Assembly: GCF_030382115.1 (NCBI RefSeq) | Contig: NZ_JAUDRJ010000003.1 | Coordinates: forward strand, 2,026,782-2,070,744 | Length of the DNA: 43,963 nt | From: Nostoc sp. GT001 | GTDB lineage: Bacteria > Cyanobacteriota > Cyanobacteriia > Cyanobacteriales > Nostocaceae | Reading direction: 5' to 3' | Shown: positions 16,564 to 25,110 of the stretch, in pieces | Layout: every line of letters starts with the position of its first letter | Numbering within the stretch: position 1 is the first letter of the stretch | Position numbers and translations under genes: made by a program | The notes under the pieces: generated by a model | Database searches by the model: none | Told to the model about the DNA's origin: nothing | Seen by the model: the letters and a program-made list of their open reading frames with translations, nothing else

Positions 16564-16730
16564 TATTTCTTCATTAAAGTTGCTGTGGTGGACTACTAGT
16601 ACCAAACGGCAATAACTATCCAGTTAAAAGAGGTAAAAAAGCTGAATTTATCACAAGCGATATTTCCTCTTCATAGCTGCCTTCTTGGACTAGCAGTTAA
16701 TCTAGATGATAAAGTTGCACAATTGCTTTA

Positions 16731-18482
16731 ATGGCAAAATCTCGACGAATCGCTAAACTCAGTGCTTACTTACGACCCCATTGGCGGGAAGCCTCCTTGG
16801 GTATTCTCGCTTTGTTGTCTGTCAATGCACTGGGTGTTTATATCCCTTGGTTGATTCGTGCTGGTGTTGACAAACTCTCGACAACCTTCAGCTGGAACCA
16901 AATACTACATTACGTAGTAGTGATTGTCTTGCTCAGTTCGGCGATGTGGCTAATGCGGATGGCATCACGCATTTGGCTATTTGGGGTGGGGCGTCAGGTG
17001 GAATTTGACCTGAAACAACGGATTTTTGAACACTTACTGAAGCTGGAGCCTGGTTATTTTGCCAGTAATACTGCTGGCGATTTGATTAGTCGGGCTACCA
17101 GTGATGTGGACAATATCAAGCGGTTATTAGGTTTTGCGGTCTTGAGTTTGGCAAATACAATGTTTGCCTACGCCCTGACACTGCCAGTAATGCTGGCAAT
17201 TAGTGTGGATCTCACCCTAGCCGCCCTAGCAGTGTATCCTTTTATGCTCTTGTTGGTGAGTTTATTTAGCGATCGCTTACGCAAACAACAAGCAGCAGTC
17301 CAAGAGCAGCTCTCTGATATCAGCGAACTCATCCAGGAAGATATTAGTGGCATTGCCTTAATTAAAATCTATGCTCAAGAAGCAAACGAGCGTCGAGCTT
17401 TTGCCAAGAAAAATCAGCAGCTATTGACTGCTAACCTAGAATTGGCAAAAATCCGCAATACACTGTTTCCGCTAATTGGTGGGCTAGCTAATATCAGTTC
17501 GCTGGTAATCATCTGGCTGGGAGCGGCACGGATGTCTGCTGGGACACTTCAGGTTGGCGATTTTTTAGCATTGTTAATTTATGTAGAGCGTCTAGTTTTC
17601 CCCACTGCCCTTTTAGGATTCACAATTACTGCCTACCAACGCGGTGAAGTTAGTATCGATAGGCTTGAAGCTATTCTCTCTGTCACACCAAAAATTAAAG
17701 ATGCAGCCGATGCCATACATCTGCCTGTGGCTGAACTCAAAGGGGAACTGACAGCGAAAAATCTCACCTACAATTACCCTGGTTCCACTACCCCAGCTTT
17801 AGCAAATATTAACTTTACTATTGCTGCTGGAGAAACTGTAGCGATTGTTGGGGCAATTGGTTCGGGAAAATCTACTTTGGCCAATGCTTTACCGCGCTTG
17901 TTGGATATTGAATCAGGACAATTGTTTTTAGATGGGGTAGATATTACTAAGATCGCTTTGACAGATTTACGAGGTGCGATCGCCTACGTTCCTCAAGATA
18001 GCTTTCTATTTAGCACTACAATCAAAAATAATATTCGCTACGGCGATCCAGTTAGCGAACAACAGCAGGTAGAATCTGTCGCTAAACTTGCCCAAATTGA
18101 ATCAGAAATTCAGAATTTTCCCCAGCAATATGAAACTATTGTTGGCGAACGCGGTATTAATCTTTCTGGCGGTCAACGCCAACGTACTGCTTTAGCTCGT
18201 GCAATGTTGGTCAATGCTCCAGTGTTAATTTTGGATGACGCTCTCTCTAGTGTAGATAATCAAACAGCTACGAAAATCCTCAAAAATCTCTCCAGTGATA
18301 CTGAACGCAAAACAGTAATTTTTATTACGCACCAATTATCAGCGGCGGCGGCGGCTGACCGAATTTTTGTCATGGAAAAGGGAAAAATTGTGCAAATCGG
18401 AAATCACTTGGAGCTTTTGCAACAACAGGGTTTATACAGAACTTTGTGGAGCCAACATCAAGTTGAGGAATTACTGCGGTGA
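16731..18482 (+). CDS. ABC exporter half-transporter (MsbA/BmrC-like)
   Basis: ATP-driven exporter with fused membrane and ATPase parts (583 aa), acting as a dimer. The first 310 residues hold six membrane helices of the ABC type I exporter fold (for example LGILALLSVNALGVYIPWLI), with FDLKQRIFEHLLKLEPGYF as coupling region. The ATPase domain has Walker A VGAIGSGKST, Q-loop YVPQDSFLFS, signature INLSGGQRQRTALARA, Walker B VLILDDALSSVD and H-loop FITHQLS. The residue after Walker B, normally the catalytic Glu, is Asp. This is typical of the degenerate partner in heterodimeric exporters such as BmrCD, so a second half-transporter encoded elsewhere is plausible. Substrate unknown; drug, lipid or peptide export are possible. 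Confidence 0.88.
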   Translation: MAKSRRIAKLSAYLRPHWREASLGILALLSVNALGVYIPWLIRAGVDKLSTTFSWNQILHYVVVIVLLSSAMWLMRMASRIWLFGVGRQVEFDLKQRIFEHLLKLEPGYFASNTAGDLISRATSDVDNIKRLLGFAVLSLANTMFAYALTLPVMLAISVDLTLAALAVYPFMLLLVSLFSDRLRKQQAAVQEQLSDISELIQEDISGIALIKIYAQEANERRAFAKKNQQLLTANLELAKIRNTLFPLIGGLANISSLVIIWLGAARMSAGTLQVGDFLALLIYVERLVFPTALLGFTITAYQRGEVSIDRLEAILSVTPKIKDAADAIHLPVAELKGELTAKNLTYNYPGSTTPALANINFTIAAGETVAIVGAIGSGKSTLANALPRLLDIESGQLFLDGVDITKIALTDLRGAIAYVPQDSFLFSTTIKNNIRYGDPVSEQQQVESVAKLAQIESEIQNFPQQYETIVGERGINLSGGQRQRTALARAMLVNAPVLILDDALSSVDNQTATKILKNLSSDTERKTVIFITHQLSAAAAADRIFVMEKGKIVQIGNHLELLQQQGLYRTLWSQHQVEELLR

Positions 18483-18804
18483 AGGAAGCAGGTGGTCACT
18501 GAGCGTAGTCGAAGTGAGGCAGGGGGCAGAAGGAAGGAATTATGATTGAGTTAGGGACTGGGGATTGGCAAGATTTGAATGGGGATTCAGACCCCAACCA
18601 ATTTCTTCCCCAGTACCCAGTAACCAGTCCCAGAGTGCCCATTACTCACCTTCAAGCTTGGCTAATTGGGGAATCCCGCGACCCGTTGAAGAAAAATTCC
18701 GAAATTCCGACTTTACTGAAGGATTGTAAATAGGTCTAGCAAAATAATTGCATTTGTCATAACTTTATAGTTATAGAACTATTGATTCGATCGCCTCATC
18801 ACTC
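18483..18804. other. intergenic region with dispersed repeats upstream of acsF
   Basis: It contains one copy of the 20-bp repeat CACTGAGCGTAGTCGAAGTG (18497-18516), related to the three copies near 4.3 kb. It also has repeated GGGGATTGG and CAGTACCCAGTAACCAGTCCC-type sequence. The 63-codon frame at 18542-18733 lies inside this repeat DNA and I do not accept it as a gene. The AT-rich part from about 18735 should carry the acsF promoter, but I cannot pick clear boxes. Confidence 0.5.
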
Positions 18805-19860
18805 ATGGTTAACACCCTACCCAAGCCAGAAACTAAAACCCCCAGTAAAGAAACTGTACTCACCCCCCGGTTTTACACTACAGATTTTGAAACCGCAGCC
18901 AACCTGGATTTGTCTGCCCAGGAAACAGAGTTACAGGCGATGTTGACAGAAATGCGGACAGACTACAACCGCCACCATTTTGTTCGCGATGAAGCGTTTG
19001 AGCAGTCTTGGGAACACATTGACGGTGAAGCAAGACAGGCGTTTATTGAGTATTTGGAACGCTCTTGCATTTCTGAGTTTTCCGGCTTCTTGCTATTCAA
19101 GGAATTATCCCGCAAGCTAAAAAATCGTAGCCCAGTGCTAGCGGAAATCTTTCAAATGATGGCGCGTGATGAAGCCCGCCATGCTGGATTTCTCAACAAA
19201 GCCATGGCCGATTTTAAACTCTCCCTTGATTTAGGCACTGTTACCAAAACCCGCACTTATACATTTTTCCCAATTGAATGGGTACTTTACACCGTCTACC
19301 TCTCAGAAAAAATCGGCTACTGGCGTTACATTATTATTTTCAGGCATCTAGAAAAGCACCCAGAAAACCAGTTTTACCCGATATTCCGCTACTTTGAGAG
19401 CTGGTGTCAGGACGAAAACCGCCACGGAGATATATTCAAAGCATTATTGCGTTCTCAACCGCAACTCTGGAACACCTGGAAATCTAGGCTGTGGAGTCGC
19501 TTTTTCTTGCTATCAGTATTTGCTACTCACACCCTGACAGTTCATGAACGTTCCGGCTTCTACAAATCATTGGGACTTGATGCCACAGAATTTGATATCC
19601 AAGTTGTGCGCAACACCAATGAAACCGCAGGACGGGCTTTTCCTGTAATGTTGAATACTGAACATCCCAAGTTTTTCCCACGTCTGCAACGCTGTGCAGG
19701 TTACAACTTGAAAATTACAGAGATTGAAGGCAGTTATAACCCGAAATTAGTGAAGCTAATTCGCAAACTACCTTTGATTGCGGCAATTGTTTGGAATCTG
19801 CTGTTAATTTACCTCATCAAACCAATTGATACTGAAGCCCTGCGGGGAACGGTTCGTTAG
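18805..19860 (+). CDS. acsF: Mg-protoporphyrin IX monomethyl ester oxidative cyclase
   Basis: Aerobic enzyme of chlorophyll synthesis that builds the fifth (isocyclic) ring, turning Mg-protoporphyrin IX monomethyl ester into divinyl protochlorophyllide. The 351-residue protein has the ferritin-like diiron pattern: E91 and nearby residues in CISEFSGFLLFKE, E123-x-x-H126 in ARDEARHAGF, and a second E-x-x-H in CQDENRHGD. The N-terminal LTPRFYTTDFE is conserved in AcsF/ChlA proteins. Length is normal (about 350-360). Cyanobacteria often have two forms, one used under low oxygen; which one this is cannot be told from context. A perfect hairpin follows the gene, so it is probably monocistronic. Confidence 0.93.
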   Translation: MVNTLPKPETKTPSKETVLTPRFYTTDFETAANLDLSAQETELQAMLTEMRTDYNRHHFVRDEAFEQSWEHIDGEARQAFIEYLERSCISEFSGFLLFKELSRKLKNRSPVLAEIFQMMARDEARHAGFLNKAMADFKLSLDLGTVTKTRTYTFFPIEWVLYTVYLSEKIGYWRYIIIFRHLEKHPENQFYPIFRYFESWCQDENRHGDIFKALLRSQPQLWNTWKSRLWSRFFLLSVFATHTLTVHERSGFYKSLGLDATEFDIQVVRNTNETAGRAFPVMLNTEHPKFFPRLQRCAGYNLKITEIEGSYNPKLVKLIRKLPLIAAIVWNLLLIYLIKPIDTEALRGTVR

Positions 19861-19878
19861 CTATTTATTAGACATCTA

Positions 19879-19928
19879 CTGGTGAAATTAATTATGTGTT
19901 ATTCAGAACGCATAATTAATTTCACCAG
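19879..19928 (+). terminator. 18-bp perfect hairpin behind acsF
   Basis: CTGGTGAAATTAATTATG (19879-19896) and its exact inverted copy at 19911-19928 form an AT-rich stem with a 14-base loop, beginning 18 bp after the acsF stop. It is a likely transcription end or mRNA-stabilising structure. Confidence 0.6.
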
Positions 19929-20090
19929 ATGTTAATTCTTGAATATTCGAGTAGCTGAATAATGACAAAACTAGACTAAACTCTATACATGAGTATGTCA
20001 ATAAAATAGTTAAATTTTTGTATATATATAATCGTGGAATGCAATAGATAAGAGGTTCACTAATTAATCTATAAAATGTAGGAATTGAGA

Positions 20091-20462
20091 GATGAGCGAA
20101 ATTAAAAAACAAGCCGCTTTGCCTTTACCTACATGGAAGCGACCCAACACAGAAAGATCAAATTTTACGAATCCATCGCTTGTCTCATTGTCTCATCCAA
20201 TATTCCCACATTGGCCAGTCCAACACGCGGTTTTGGTTTACCAACAAATAATAATACTCCACTAGATACAGTCATTGAAGTAGTAAGCGACCTTCAAAAA
20301 GCCAAGAAGAACAAGAATTACAAACCGAGTTGTTGTTACAACGCGTTAGCGATCGCAGCTTACGGGGCTACAAAAAGTGGCGTTGCTGAATTAAGGGATG
20401 ATTCTTGTGGGGTGGGCATCCTGCATTGGTGTCAACAGCGAATTTATCCACAAGGTGCTTGA
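20091..20462 (+). pseudogene. possible decayed gene
   Basis: Two overlapping frames look partly protein-like. One starts with ATG at 20091 (MSEIKKQAALPLPTWKRPN) and stops near 20263. The other is open from 20133 to 20462 and contains LDTVIEVVSDLQKAKKNKNY. A third frame near 20305 reads QEEQELQTELLLQRVSDRSL. No single frame has a good start and a uniform composition. I suspect a frameshifted, decayed small gene, but chance open frames are also possible. The surrounding space 19929-20592 shows no other gene. Confidence 0.25.
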
Positions 20463-20592
20463 TTCTTCTGGCTGTCTGTGATAGTTTTCTTTTTACAAGT
20501 CACAAAGTACTGTAAGTTTATCAAGATACCGATATTTTGAATTTCGTTAACCTAGTTGCAAAGATTTGAAGTATTGAGCGATCGCAGATGGT

Positions 20593-20940
20593 ATGAGGGA
20601 TAGTACTGATTTCTGGTTCAAACTAGATCGGCTTGTAGCACTTAGTAATCTCAAGATAGATCGCCCAAAAGGGGCATCACATCCACGTTATCCATCTTTC
20701 GTTTATCCCCTGGACTATGGATATTTACAAGACACTCGCTCTGGAGATGGATCTGATATTGATGTCTGGATAGGTAGCTTGTCTAGTCAAAGAGTAACTG
20801 CCGTTATTTGTAGTGTTGATCTGGAAAAACGAGATACAGAAATCAAGATACTTCTAGGTTGTACATCTGAGGAAAGCCGAGTCATCTTGGATATCCACAA
20901 TACAGGCTCTCAATCAGCAATATTATTGGTTCGCAATTAA
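20593..20940 (+). CDS. short inorganic pyrophosphatase-like protein
   Basis: A 115-residue protein resembling the short form of soluble family I inorganic pyrophosphatases, which split pyrophosphate to phosphate with Mg2+. Visible motifs are KIDRPKGASHPRYPSFVYPL, DYGYLQDT and the acidic cluster SGDGSDIDVWIGS, matching the metal-binding D-x-D-x-x-D region. Classical enzymes have about 170 residues; this one lacks the C-terminal part with further acidic and Lys ligands. It may be a hydrolase for another phosphate compound or have weak activity. It lies 29 bp before an SDR gene on the same strand, so they may form an operon. Confidence 0.7.
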   Translation: MRDSTDFWFKLDRLVALSNLKIDRPKGASHPRYPSFVYPLDYGYLQDTRSGDGSDIDVWIGSLSSQRVTAVICSVDLEKRDTEIKILLGCTSEESRVILDIHNTGSQSAILLVRN

Positions 20941-20969
20941 ATTACTTAGATTTTTGAGGGGAAGTTTGT

Positions 20970-21770
20970 ATGAGTTTAGAACTAAAACTATCAGGTAAAA
21001 CTGCGATCGTTACAGGAGGGAGTGCGGGAATTGGATTAGCTACTGCCAAAGCACTTTATAGTGAGGGTGTGAATGTTGCGATCGCAGCCCGTAATCAAGA
21101 ACGCTTAGATCGGGCTGTAGCTGACATCCAGTCTCTACCCACGCCAGGCGCCAAAGTTATTGCCATCAGCGCTGATTTAACTAAAGCTGAGGATGTTGAG
21201 AAAGTTGTCTCCACAACATTGGCCCAATTTAATCAGATTGATATTTTGATTAACAATGCCGGATCAGCCCGTGCTGGGGCTTTCCTAGAATCCACAGATG
21301 ATTTATTTTTGGATGCTTGGAACTTAAAATTATTGGGCTATATCCGCTTAGTTAGAGCCGTCGTTCCCCATCAAAAAAGTCGCGGTGATGGGCGGATTGT
21401 CAATATAGTCGGTGGTGCAGGACGGACACCTCGTCCGAACTTCCTAGCTGGTGGTACAAGCAATGCTGCTTTGCTGAACTTCACAAAGGGCATTTCTAAA
21501 GAGCTAGCCGAGTACAAGATTCGCATTAACGCTATCTCCCCTGGTGCTACAGCTACAGAGCGTGCTGAGACTTTAGCGCGGCAAAATGCCCAAGCGCAAG
21601 GCATCACCGTCGAGGAAGTGAAAGCACAAAATATCCAAAGTATTCCTTTAAAAAGAATCGCCCAGCCAGAAGAAATTGCCGCGCTGGCGCTATTTTTGGT
21701 GTCCGATCTTGCTGCATCGATTACAGGAACAGAGATTATCGTTGATGGCGGATCTACCCCTGGTGTTTAG
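20970..21770 (+). CDS. SDR family oxidoreductase with altered active site
   Basis: A 266-residue short-chain dehydrogenase/reductase-like protein. The cofactor part is intact: TGGSAGIGLATA (glycine motif, about residues 15-26), SADLTKAEDVEK and ILINNAGSARAG. The C-terminal part is also typical (INAISPGATATERA and IVDGGSTPG). But where YSASKAAL is expected, the sequence is GGTSNAALLNFTK. The catalytic Tyr and Lys are replaced by Gly and Asn, so normal SDR chemistry is unlikely. It could bind NAD(P) and act in another way, or belong to a divergent subfamily. It follows the pyrophosphatase-like gene and precedes a TauD-family dioxygenase by 278 bp. Confidence 0.85.
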   Translation: MSLELKLSGKTAIVTGGSAGIGLATAKALYSEGVNVAIAARNQERLDRAVADIQSLPTPGAKVIAISADLTKAEDVEKVVSTTLAQFNQIDILINNAGSARAGAFLESTDDLFLDAWNLKLLGYIRLVRAVVPHQKSRGDGRIVNIVGGAGRTPRPNFLAGGTSNAALLNFTKGISKELAEYKIRINAISPGATATERAETLARQNAQAQGITVEEVKAQNIQSIPLKRIAQPEEIAALALFLVSDLAASITGTEIIVDGGSTPGV

Positions 21771-21889
21771 CAGATGAAAGTAATTAGAAATCAGCAGATT
21801 TTTCCTTCAATCCAAAATTGAATAACTGCTGACGACCTAAGTAAAAACATTAGCCCTTTCAAGGTGACTTGCAAAATCTCTTTTTTCTC

Positions 21890-21960
21890 TCTGCGCTCTC
21901 CGCGTCTCTGCGGTTAAAAAATCTTTTCTTTAACCACAGAGGCACAGAGAACAAAGAGTT
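21890..21960. repeat. CTCTGCG/CGCAGAG-type inverted repeat
   Basis: CTGCGCTCTCCGCGTCTCTG with GCGGTTAAA (21893-21920) and TTTAACCACAGAGGCACAGA (from 21930) are roughly inverted copies. A related GCAGAGGCACAGAGAACGCA sequence lies near 31564. It is a dispersed cyanobacterial repeat upstream of the TauD-type gene. No gene is seen in 21771-22048. Confidence 0.5.
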
Positions 21961-22048
21961 AAGAGGTTAAAGAGGAGTTTCTTGTAGGCGAATTTTCACC
22001 CAACTTGAAAAGGCTAGTCCCAAACATAAATTTATTGGAGATAAAAAC

Positions 22049-22963
22049 ATGGGTTCTCAATACTTTGATATCAAACCAGTTGCAGGACGTATCGGTGCTG
22101 AAATCATCGGTGTTAATCTGAGTTCTAACCTCAGCGATGACATCATCAGCGATATTCGCAAGACTTTAGTCAAATACAAAGTTATCTTTTTCCGTGGTCA
22201 GCAACAGCTTGATGCTGATGGACAGGTTGCCTTCGCTCGTCGTTTTGGTGAAGTCACTACAGCCCACCCTACCGTACCATCGCTGCCAGAAAATCCAGAA
22301 GTCTTGGATTTGAATTATGGGCGCACCACTTCCCGCGCCAATAGCTGGCATACAGATGTAACATTTGTAGACCGTCCTCCTCTCGGCTCTATCTTACGAG
22401 CGCTTGACATTCCCCCAACTGGTGGCGATACAATCTGGGCAAACTCCGTGACTGCATACCAAGATTTACCTACTCATTTGCGTAATCTTGCAGACGAACT
22501 TTGGGCAGTACATAGCAATGCCTTCGATTATGCAACTGGATTCGACCTACCTGAAGATGCCAAAGCTTACCGGGCTGTCTTCACCTCGACTGTATACGAG
22601 ACTCTGCACCCAGTTGTGCGCGTCCATCCCGAATCTGGGGAGCGGGGGCTATTCATCGGCGGATTTGTGCGCCAGTTCCGTGGCTTATCAACAACTGAAT
22701 CAGATGATATTCTGCGGCTGTTGCAAGCATACATCACACGTCCTGAGAACACAGTGCGGTGGCGTTGGCAAGTTGGTGACGTAGCCTTTTGGGATAATCG
22801 GGCTACTCAACATTATGCGATCGCAGATTACGGCGATCAACCCCGCCACGTTCAACGAGTCACAATTGTCGGCGATCTCCCCGTTGGCATCGATGGTAAA
22901 CAAAGTGAAGCGATCAAAGGAGATGCTTCTGAGTACAACCGACGTGAGGCGGTGACTGCGTAA
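22049..22963 (+). CDS. TauD/TfdA family Fe(II)/2-oxoglutarate dioxygenase
   Basis: Probable 2-oxoglutarate-dependent dioxygenase (304 aa). The iron ligands are visible as HTD in NSWHTDVTFVDRPP (about residues 107-120) and the distal His in RATQHYAIADYGDQPRHVQRV. The Arg of HVQRVTIVGD would bind the 2-oxoglutarate carboxylate. It starts with the family pattern FDIKPVAGRIGAEIIGVNLS. Relatives release sulfite from taurine or alkylsulfonates, or act on 2,4-D and other organic acids. Motifs do not fix the substrate, and no sulfonate transporter is directly adjacent. TTGGAG before the ATG supports the start. Length is normal. Confidence 0.88.
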   Translation: MGSQYFDIKPVAGRIGAEIIGVNLSSNLSDDIISDIRKTLVKYKVIFFRGQQQLDADGQVAFARRFGEVTTAHPTVPSLPENPEVLDLNYGRTTSRANSWHTDVTFVDRPPLGSILRALDIPPTGGDTIWANSVTAYQDLPTHLRNLADELWAVHSNAFDYATGFDLPEDAKAYRAVFTSTVYETLHPVVRVHPESGERGLFIGGFVRQFRGLSTTESDDILRLLQAYITRPENTVRWRWQVGDVAFWDNRATQHYAIADYGDQPRHVQRVTIVGDLPVGIDGKQSEAIKGDASEYNRREAVTA

Positions 22964-23010
22964 TAGAGACTCGCGTAAAAAGTAGTAGTCCCAAAAGTTT
23001 TGAGAGGTTA

Positions 23011-23061
23011 GTGGTGTTCAGATCCCCGACTTCTTCGAGAAGTCGGGGATCTGAACACCAC
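23011..23061. repeat. perfect 24-bp stem hairpin
   Basis: The left arm begins GTGGTGTTCAGATCCCCGAC (23011-23034) and is fully complementary to 23038-23061 around a three-base loop. It contains the CCCCGACTTC motif often seen in Nostoc repeats. It lies 48 bp behind the dioxygenase stop and may act as a terminator. Confidence 0.65.
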
Positions 23062-23116
23062 AAAATTAATGCCATAGACCAGTAGTACTTTGTCAAGCTA
23101 GTTTTGAGGATTTGTT

Positions 23117-23159
23117 GTAAGGACTTTAGTGCTTAGAAAATAAGGGCTAAAGTCCTTAC
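23117..23159. repeat. interspersed hairpin element, copy 2
   Basis: GTAAGGACTTTAG (23117-23129) pairs with CTAAAGTCCTTAC (23147-23159). The following GATGAACTTG matches the ACGAACTT end of the element at 16507-16563. Confidence 0.6.
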
Positions 23160-23198
23160 GATGAACTTGCTTACCCATCAATTTAAGCTTGACAGACT

Positions 23199-23245
23199 AA
23201 TAAATATCACTGAAATATCTTTCAGGTATTTCAGTGATATTTATT
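23199..23245. repeat. 19-bp AT-rich perfect hairpin
   Basis: AATAAATATCACTGAAATA (23199-23217) and its inverted copy (23227-23245) form a stem with a nine-base loop. It is the third hairpin in a row between the dioxygenase and the EamA transporter gene. A copy of the GTAGAGACGGCGATT repeat follows at 23298-23322. No gene is seen in 22964-23420. Confidence 0.6.
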
Positions 23246-23297
23246 GACCAGTTTTTTTCAAAGCCTCTGCACTTGGACTAGAATTGATGGATTCCCT

Positions 23298-23322
23298 GTA
23301 GAGACGGCGATTTATCGCGTCT
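23298..23322. repeat. interspersed GTAGAGACGGCGATT element, copy 2
   Basis: GTAGAGACGGCGATTTATCG plus a few bases matches the element at 3029-3054 with only small changes. Confidence 0.5.
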
Positions 23323-23420
23323 TTTGAAGCGACGGCTTTGATTTCCTCAAACTTCATCTGGTTTGTTATTCCAGTGGTTTTAACAATACAATCAAGTCGT
23401 CTCTAAGGAAACTTTTTATC

Positions 23421-24383
23421 GTGTTGGGCATCCTAACGGTTCTTCTATCCTCCTTTGTTTTAACGTTTCACAACGTTACTGTCCGAGTTTTGTTTTCAGA
23501 ACATCTCGTACTAGGTTTATTTTTAGTCGGTGGATACGTTAAACCGGATTTGCAGAATTCCTTCTTGCTGATGTTCATGCGAATGCTGCTGGTGGTTCCA
23601 CTCATGGCATCTTTATCATTCAAGCTATATCCATCTGCTTGGACAGAACTCCAAGACTTGTTCACTCGCAACCGTAGGGATGTTCTAATCCAAGCTCTTG
23701 GCTGTGGAGTGCTGATGTTTGTGTATATTGCCTCACTCTACATTGCTATTGGCTTGATTCCCACAGGTATTGCCTTGACCCTCTTTTTCACCTATCCCGT
23801 ATTTACAGCACTACTATCTTGGAGGTTTTTTGGCCATCGCCCCACATTGTTCCGTTGGCTGGTAATGGCTATTATTCTGGTGGGAAGCGCTCTCACGATT
23901 CCCCAATCTTCTGCTACCTACAGCAGTCATACCATTGCGATCGGTATTTTCGCTAGTTTTGGCGCTGGGATCGTTTATGCCTTTTATGGCATCATTGCTC
24001 AAAAATGTTTAGAAAAATTCCATCCAATTCCCTTTACCTGGATCAGTTTTGCCTGTACTCTACTGCTCTCTGGTGTTAGCTTAGTGTTCTGGCCAGGTAA
24101 AAGCGCTCAACTTGACTGGACACCCCTATGGATTGGTAGCATATTTTCCGGTCTTGTCAGCTTTCTCGGACACACTTTAAACAATGTGGGAATTCGGATG
24201 GTTGGCGCATCTACCGCCTCCATAATCGGCTCTAGCAGTCCAGCATTGACGGCCTTAGTTGCATGGATAACGATTAACGAAACTTTAAACGTGATTCAGA
24301 GCGTGGGGATTGGTGTTGTCACATTGGGGATCGCCTTACTTAGTGCAGAAGGCTTTGTAAAATCGCTCAAAATTAGGAGTTGA
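23421..24383 (+). CDS. EamA/DMT family transporter
   Basis: Inner-membrane permease of the drug/metabolite superfamily (320 aa) with about ten hydrophobic helices in two EamA repeats. Features are the first helix MLGILTVLLSSFVLTFHN, IGLIPTGIALTLFFTYPVFTALLSW in repeat one and MVGASTASIIGSSSPALTALVAW with NVIQSVGIGVVTLGIALLS in repeat two. DMT proteins export amino acids, nucleosides or drugs, or import sugars; the substrate is not predictable here. The start is GTG with AAGGAA 11 bases upstream. It is followed after 73 bp of repeated ACGAATT units by a HAD hydrolase gene on the same strand. Confidence 0.87.
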   Translation: MLGILTVLLSSFVLTFHNVTVRVLFSEHLVLGLFLVGGYVKPDLQNSFLLMFMRMLLVVPLMASLSFKLYPSAWTELQDLFTRNRRDVLIQALGCGVLMFVYIASLYIAIGLIPTGIALTLFFTYPVFTALLSWRFFGHRPTLFRWLVMAIILVGSALTIPQSSATYSSHTIAIGIFASFGAGIVYAFYGIIAQKCLEKFHPIPFTWISFACTLLLSGVSLVFWPGKSAQLDWTPLWIGSIFSGLVSFLGHTLNNVGIRMVGASTASIIGSSSPALTALVAWITINETLNVIQSVGIGVVTLGIALLSAEGFVKSLKIRS

Positions 24384-24456
24384 ATTGAGAATTGAAAATT
24401 AGGTAATTTTAGAACATTACTTTCTTAATTACGAATTACGAATTACGAATTAAAAT

Positions 24457-25110
24457 ATGCCTTTCTCCGCTATCCTTTTCGATCTTGACGGGACTTTGAC
24501 AGATCCTAAACCTGGTATTACTAGTTGCATTCAGTATGCGCTCTCTGAACTCGGTTACAAACCACCGAATGCTGATGAATTACATTGGTGTATTGGCCCA
24601 CCACTGAAAGATAGCTTTTCGCAATTACTCAATACCTTAGATAGCACAGTAATTGAACAAGCTATTTTATATTATCGTCGTCGTTTTGCCACAATTGGAT
24701 TATTTGAAAACTCACTTTATCCCCAAATGACAGAAGCTTTAAAAGCAATTCGTATTGCTGGTTATAAAACTTTTGTTGCAACTTCTAAACCATATATTTA
24801 TGCGGTGCAGATTATTGAATATTTTGGCTTGTCGTTGCTTTTTGATGGTGTTTATGGTAGCGAACTTGACGGAACGCGGAGCATAAAAGGTGACTTAATT
24901 AAACACATTTTACTAACAGAAAAACTTTTACCCTCTACTGTGGTGATGGTAGGCGATCGCTCCCATGACATCATTGGAGCCAAGCGCCATCAAATCGCCT
25001 CAATTGGTGTCACCTATGGCTATGGAACTGAGGAGGAATTAAAAGCTCATGGTGCTGACTTGATTGCCCATTCTCCAAGTGATATTCCCAAATTAATAAT
25101 TCGTAAATAA
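24457..25110 (+). CDS. HAD superfamily phosphatase (phosphoglycolate phosphatase-like)
   Basis: A 217-residue soluble hydrolase of the haloacid dehalogenase superfamily. Motif I is FDLDGTLTD (nucleophile and acid/base aspartates near residues 9 and 11), motif II is FVATSKP, motif III a Lys in the GSELDGTRSIKGDLI region and motif IV VMVGDRSHDIIGAK. The helical cap between motifs I and II fits the phosphoglycolate phosphatase/beta-phosphoglucomutase type. Homologues hydrolyse phosphoglycolate or nucleotide monophosphates; the actual substrate is open. Its TAA overlaps the ATG of the next permease gene (TAATG), showing translational coupling. Confidence 0.87.
   Translation: MPFSAILFDLDGTLTDPKPGITSCIQYALSELGYKPPNADELHWCIGPPLKDSFSQLLNTLDSTVIEQAILYYRRRFATIGLFENSLYPQMTEALKAIRIAGYKTFVATSKPYIYAVQIIEYFGLSLLFDGVYGSELDGTRSIKGDLIKHILLTEKLLPSTVVMVGDRSHDIIGAKRHQIASIGVTYGYGTEEELKAHGADLIAHSPSDIPKLIIRK

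Noticed and set aside
18542..18733. 63-codon ORF before acsF
   Set aside because: Composed of low-complexity repeat DNA (CAGTACCCAGTAACCAGTCCC type).
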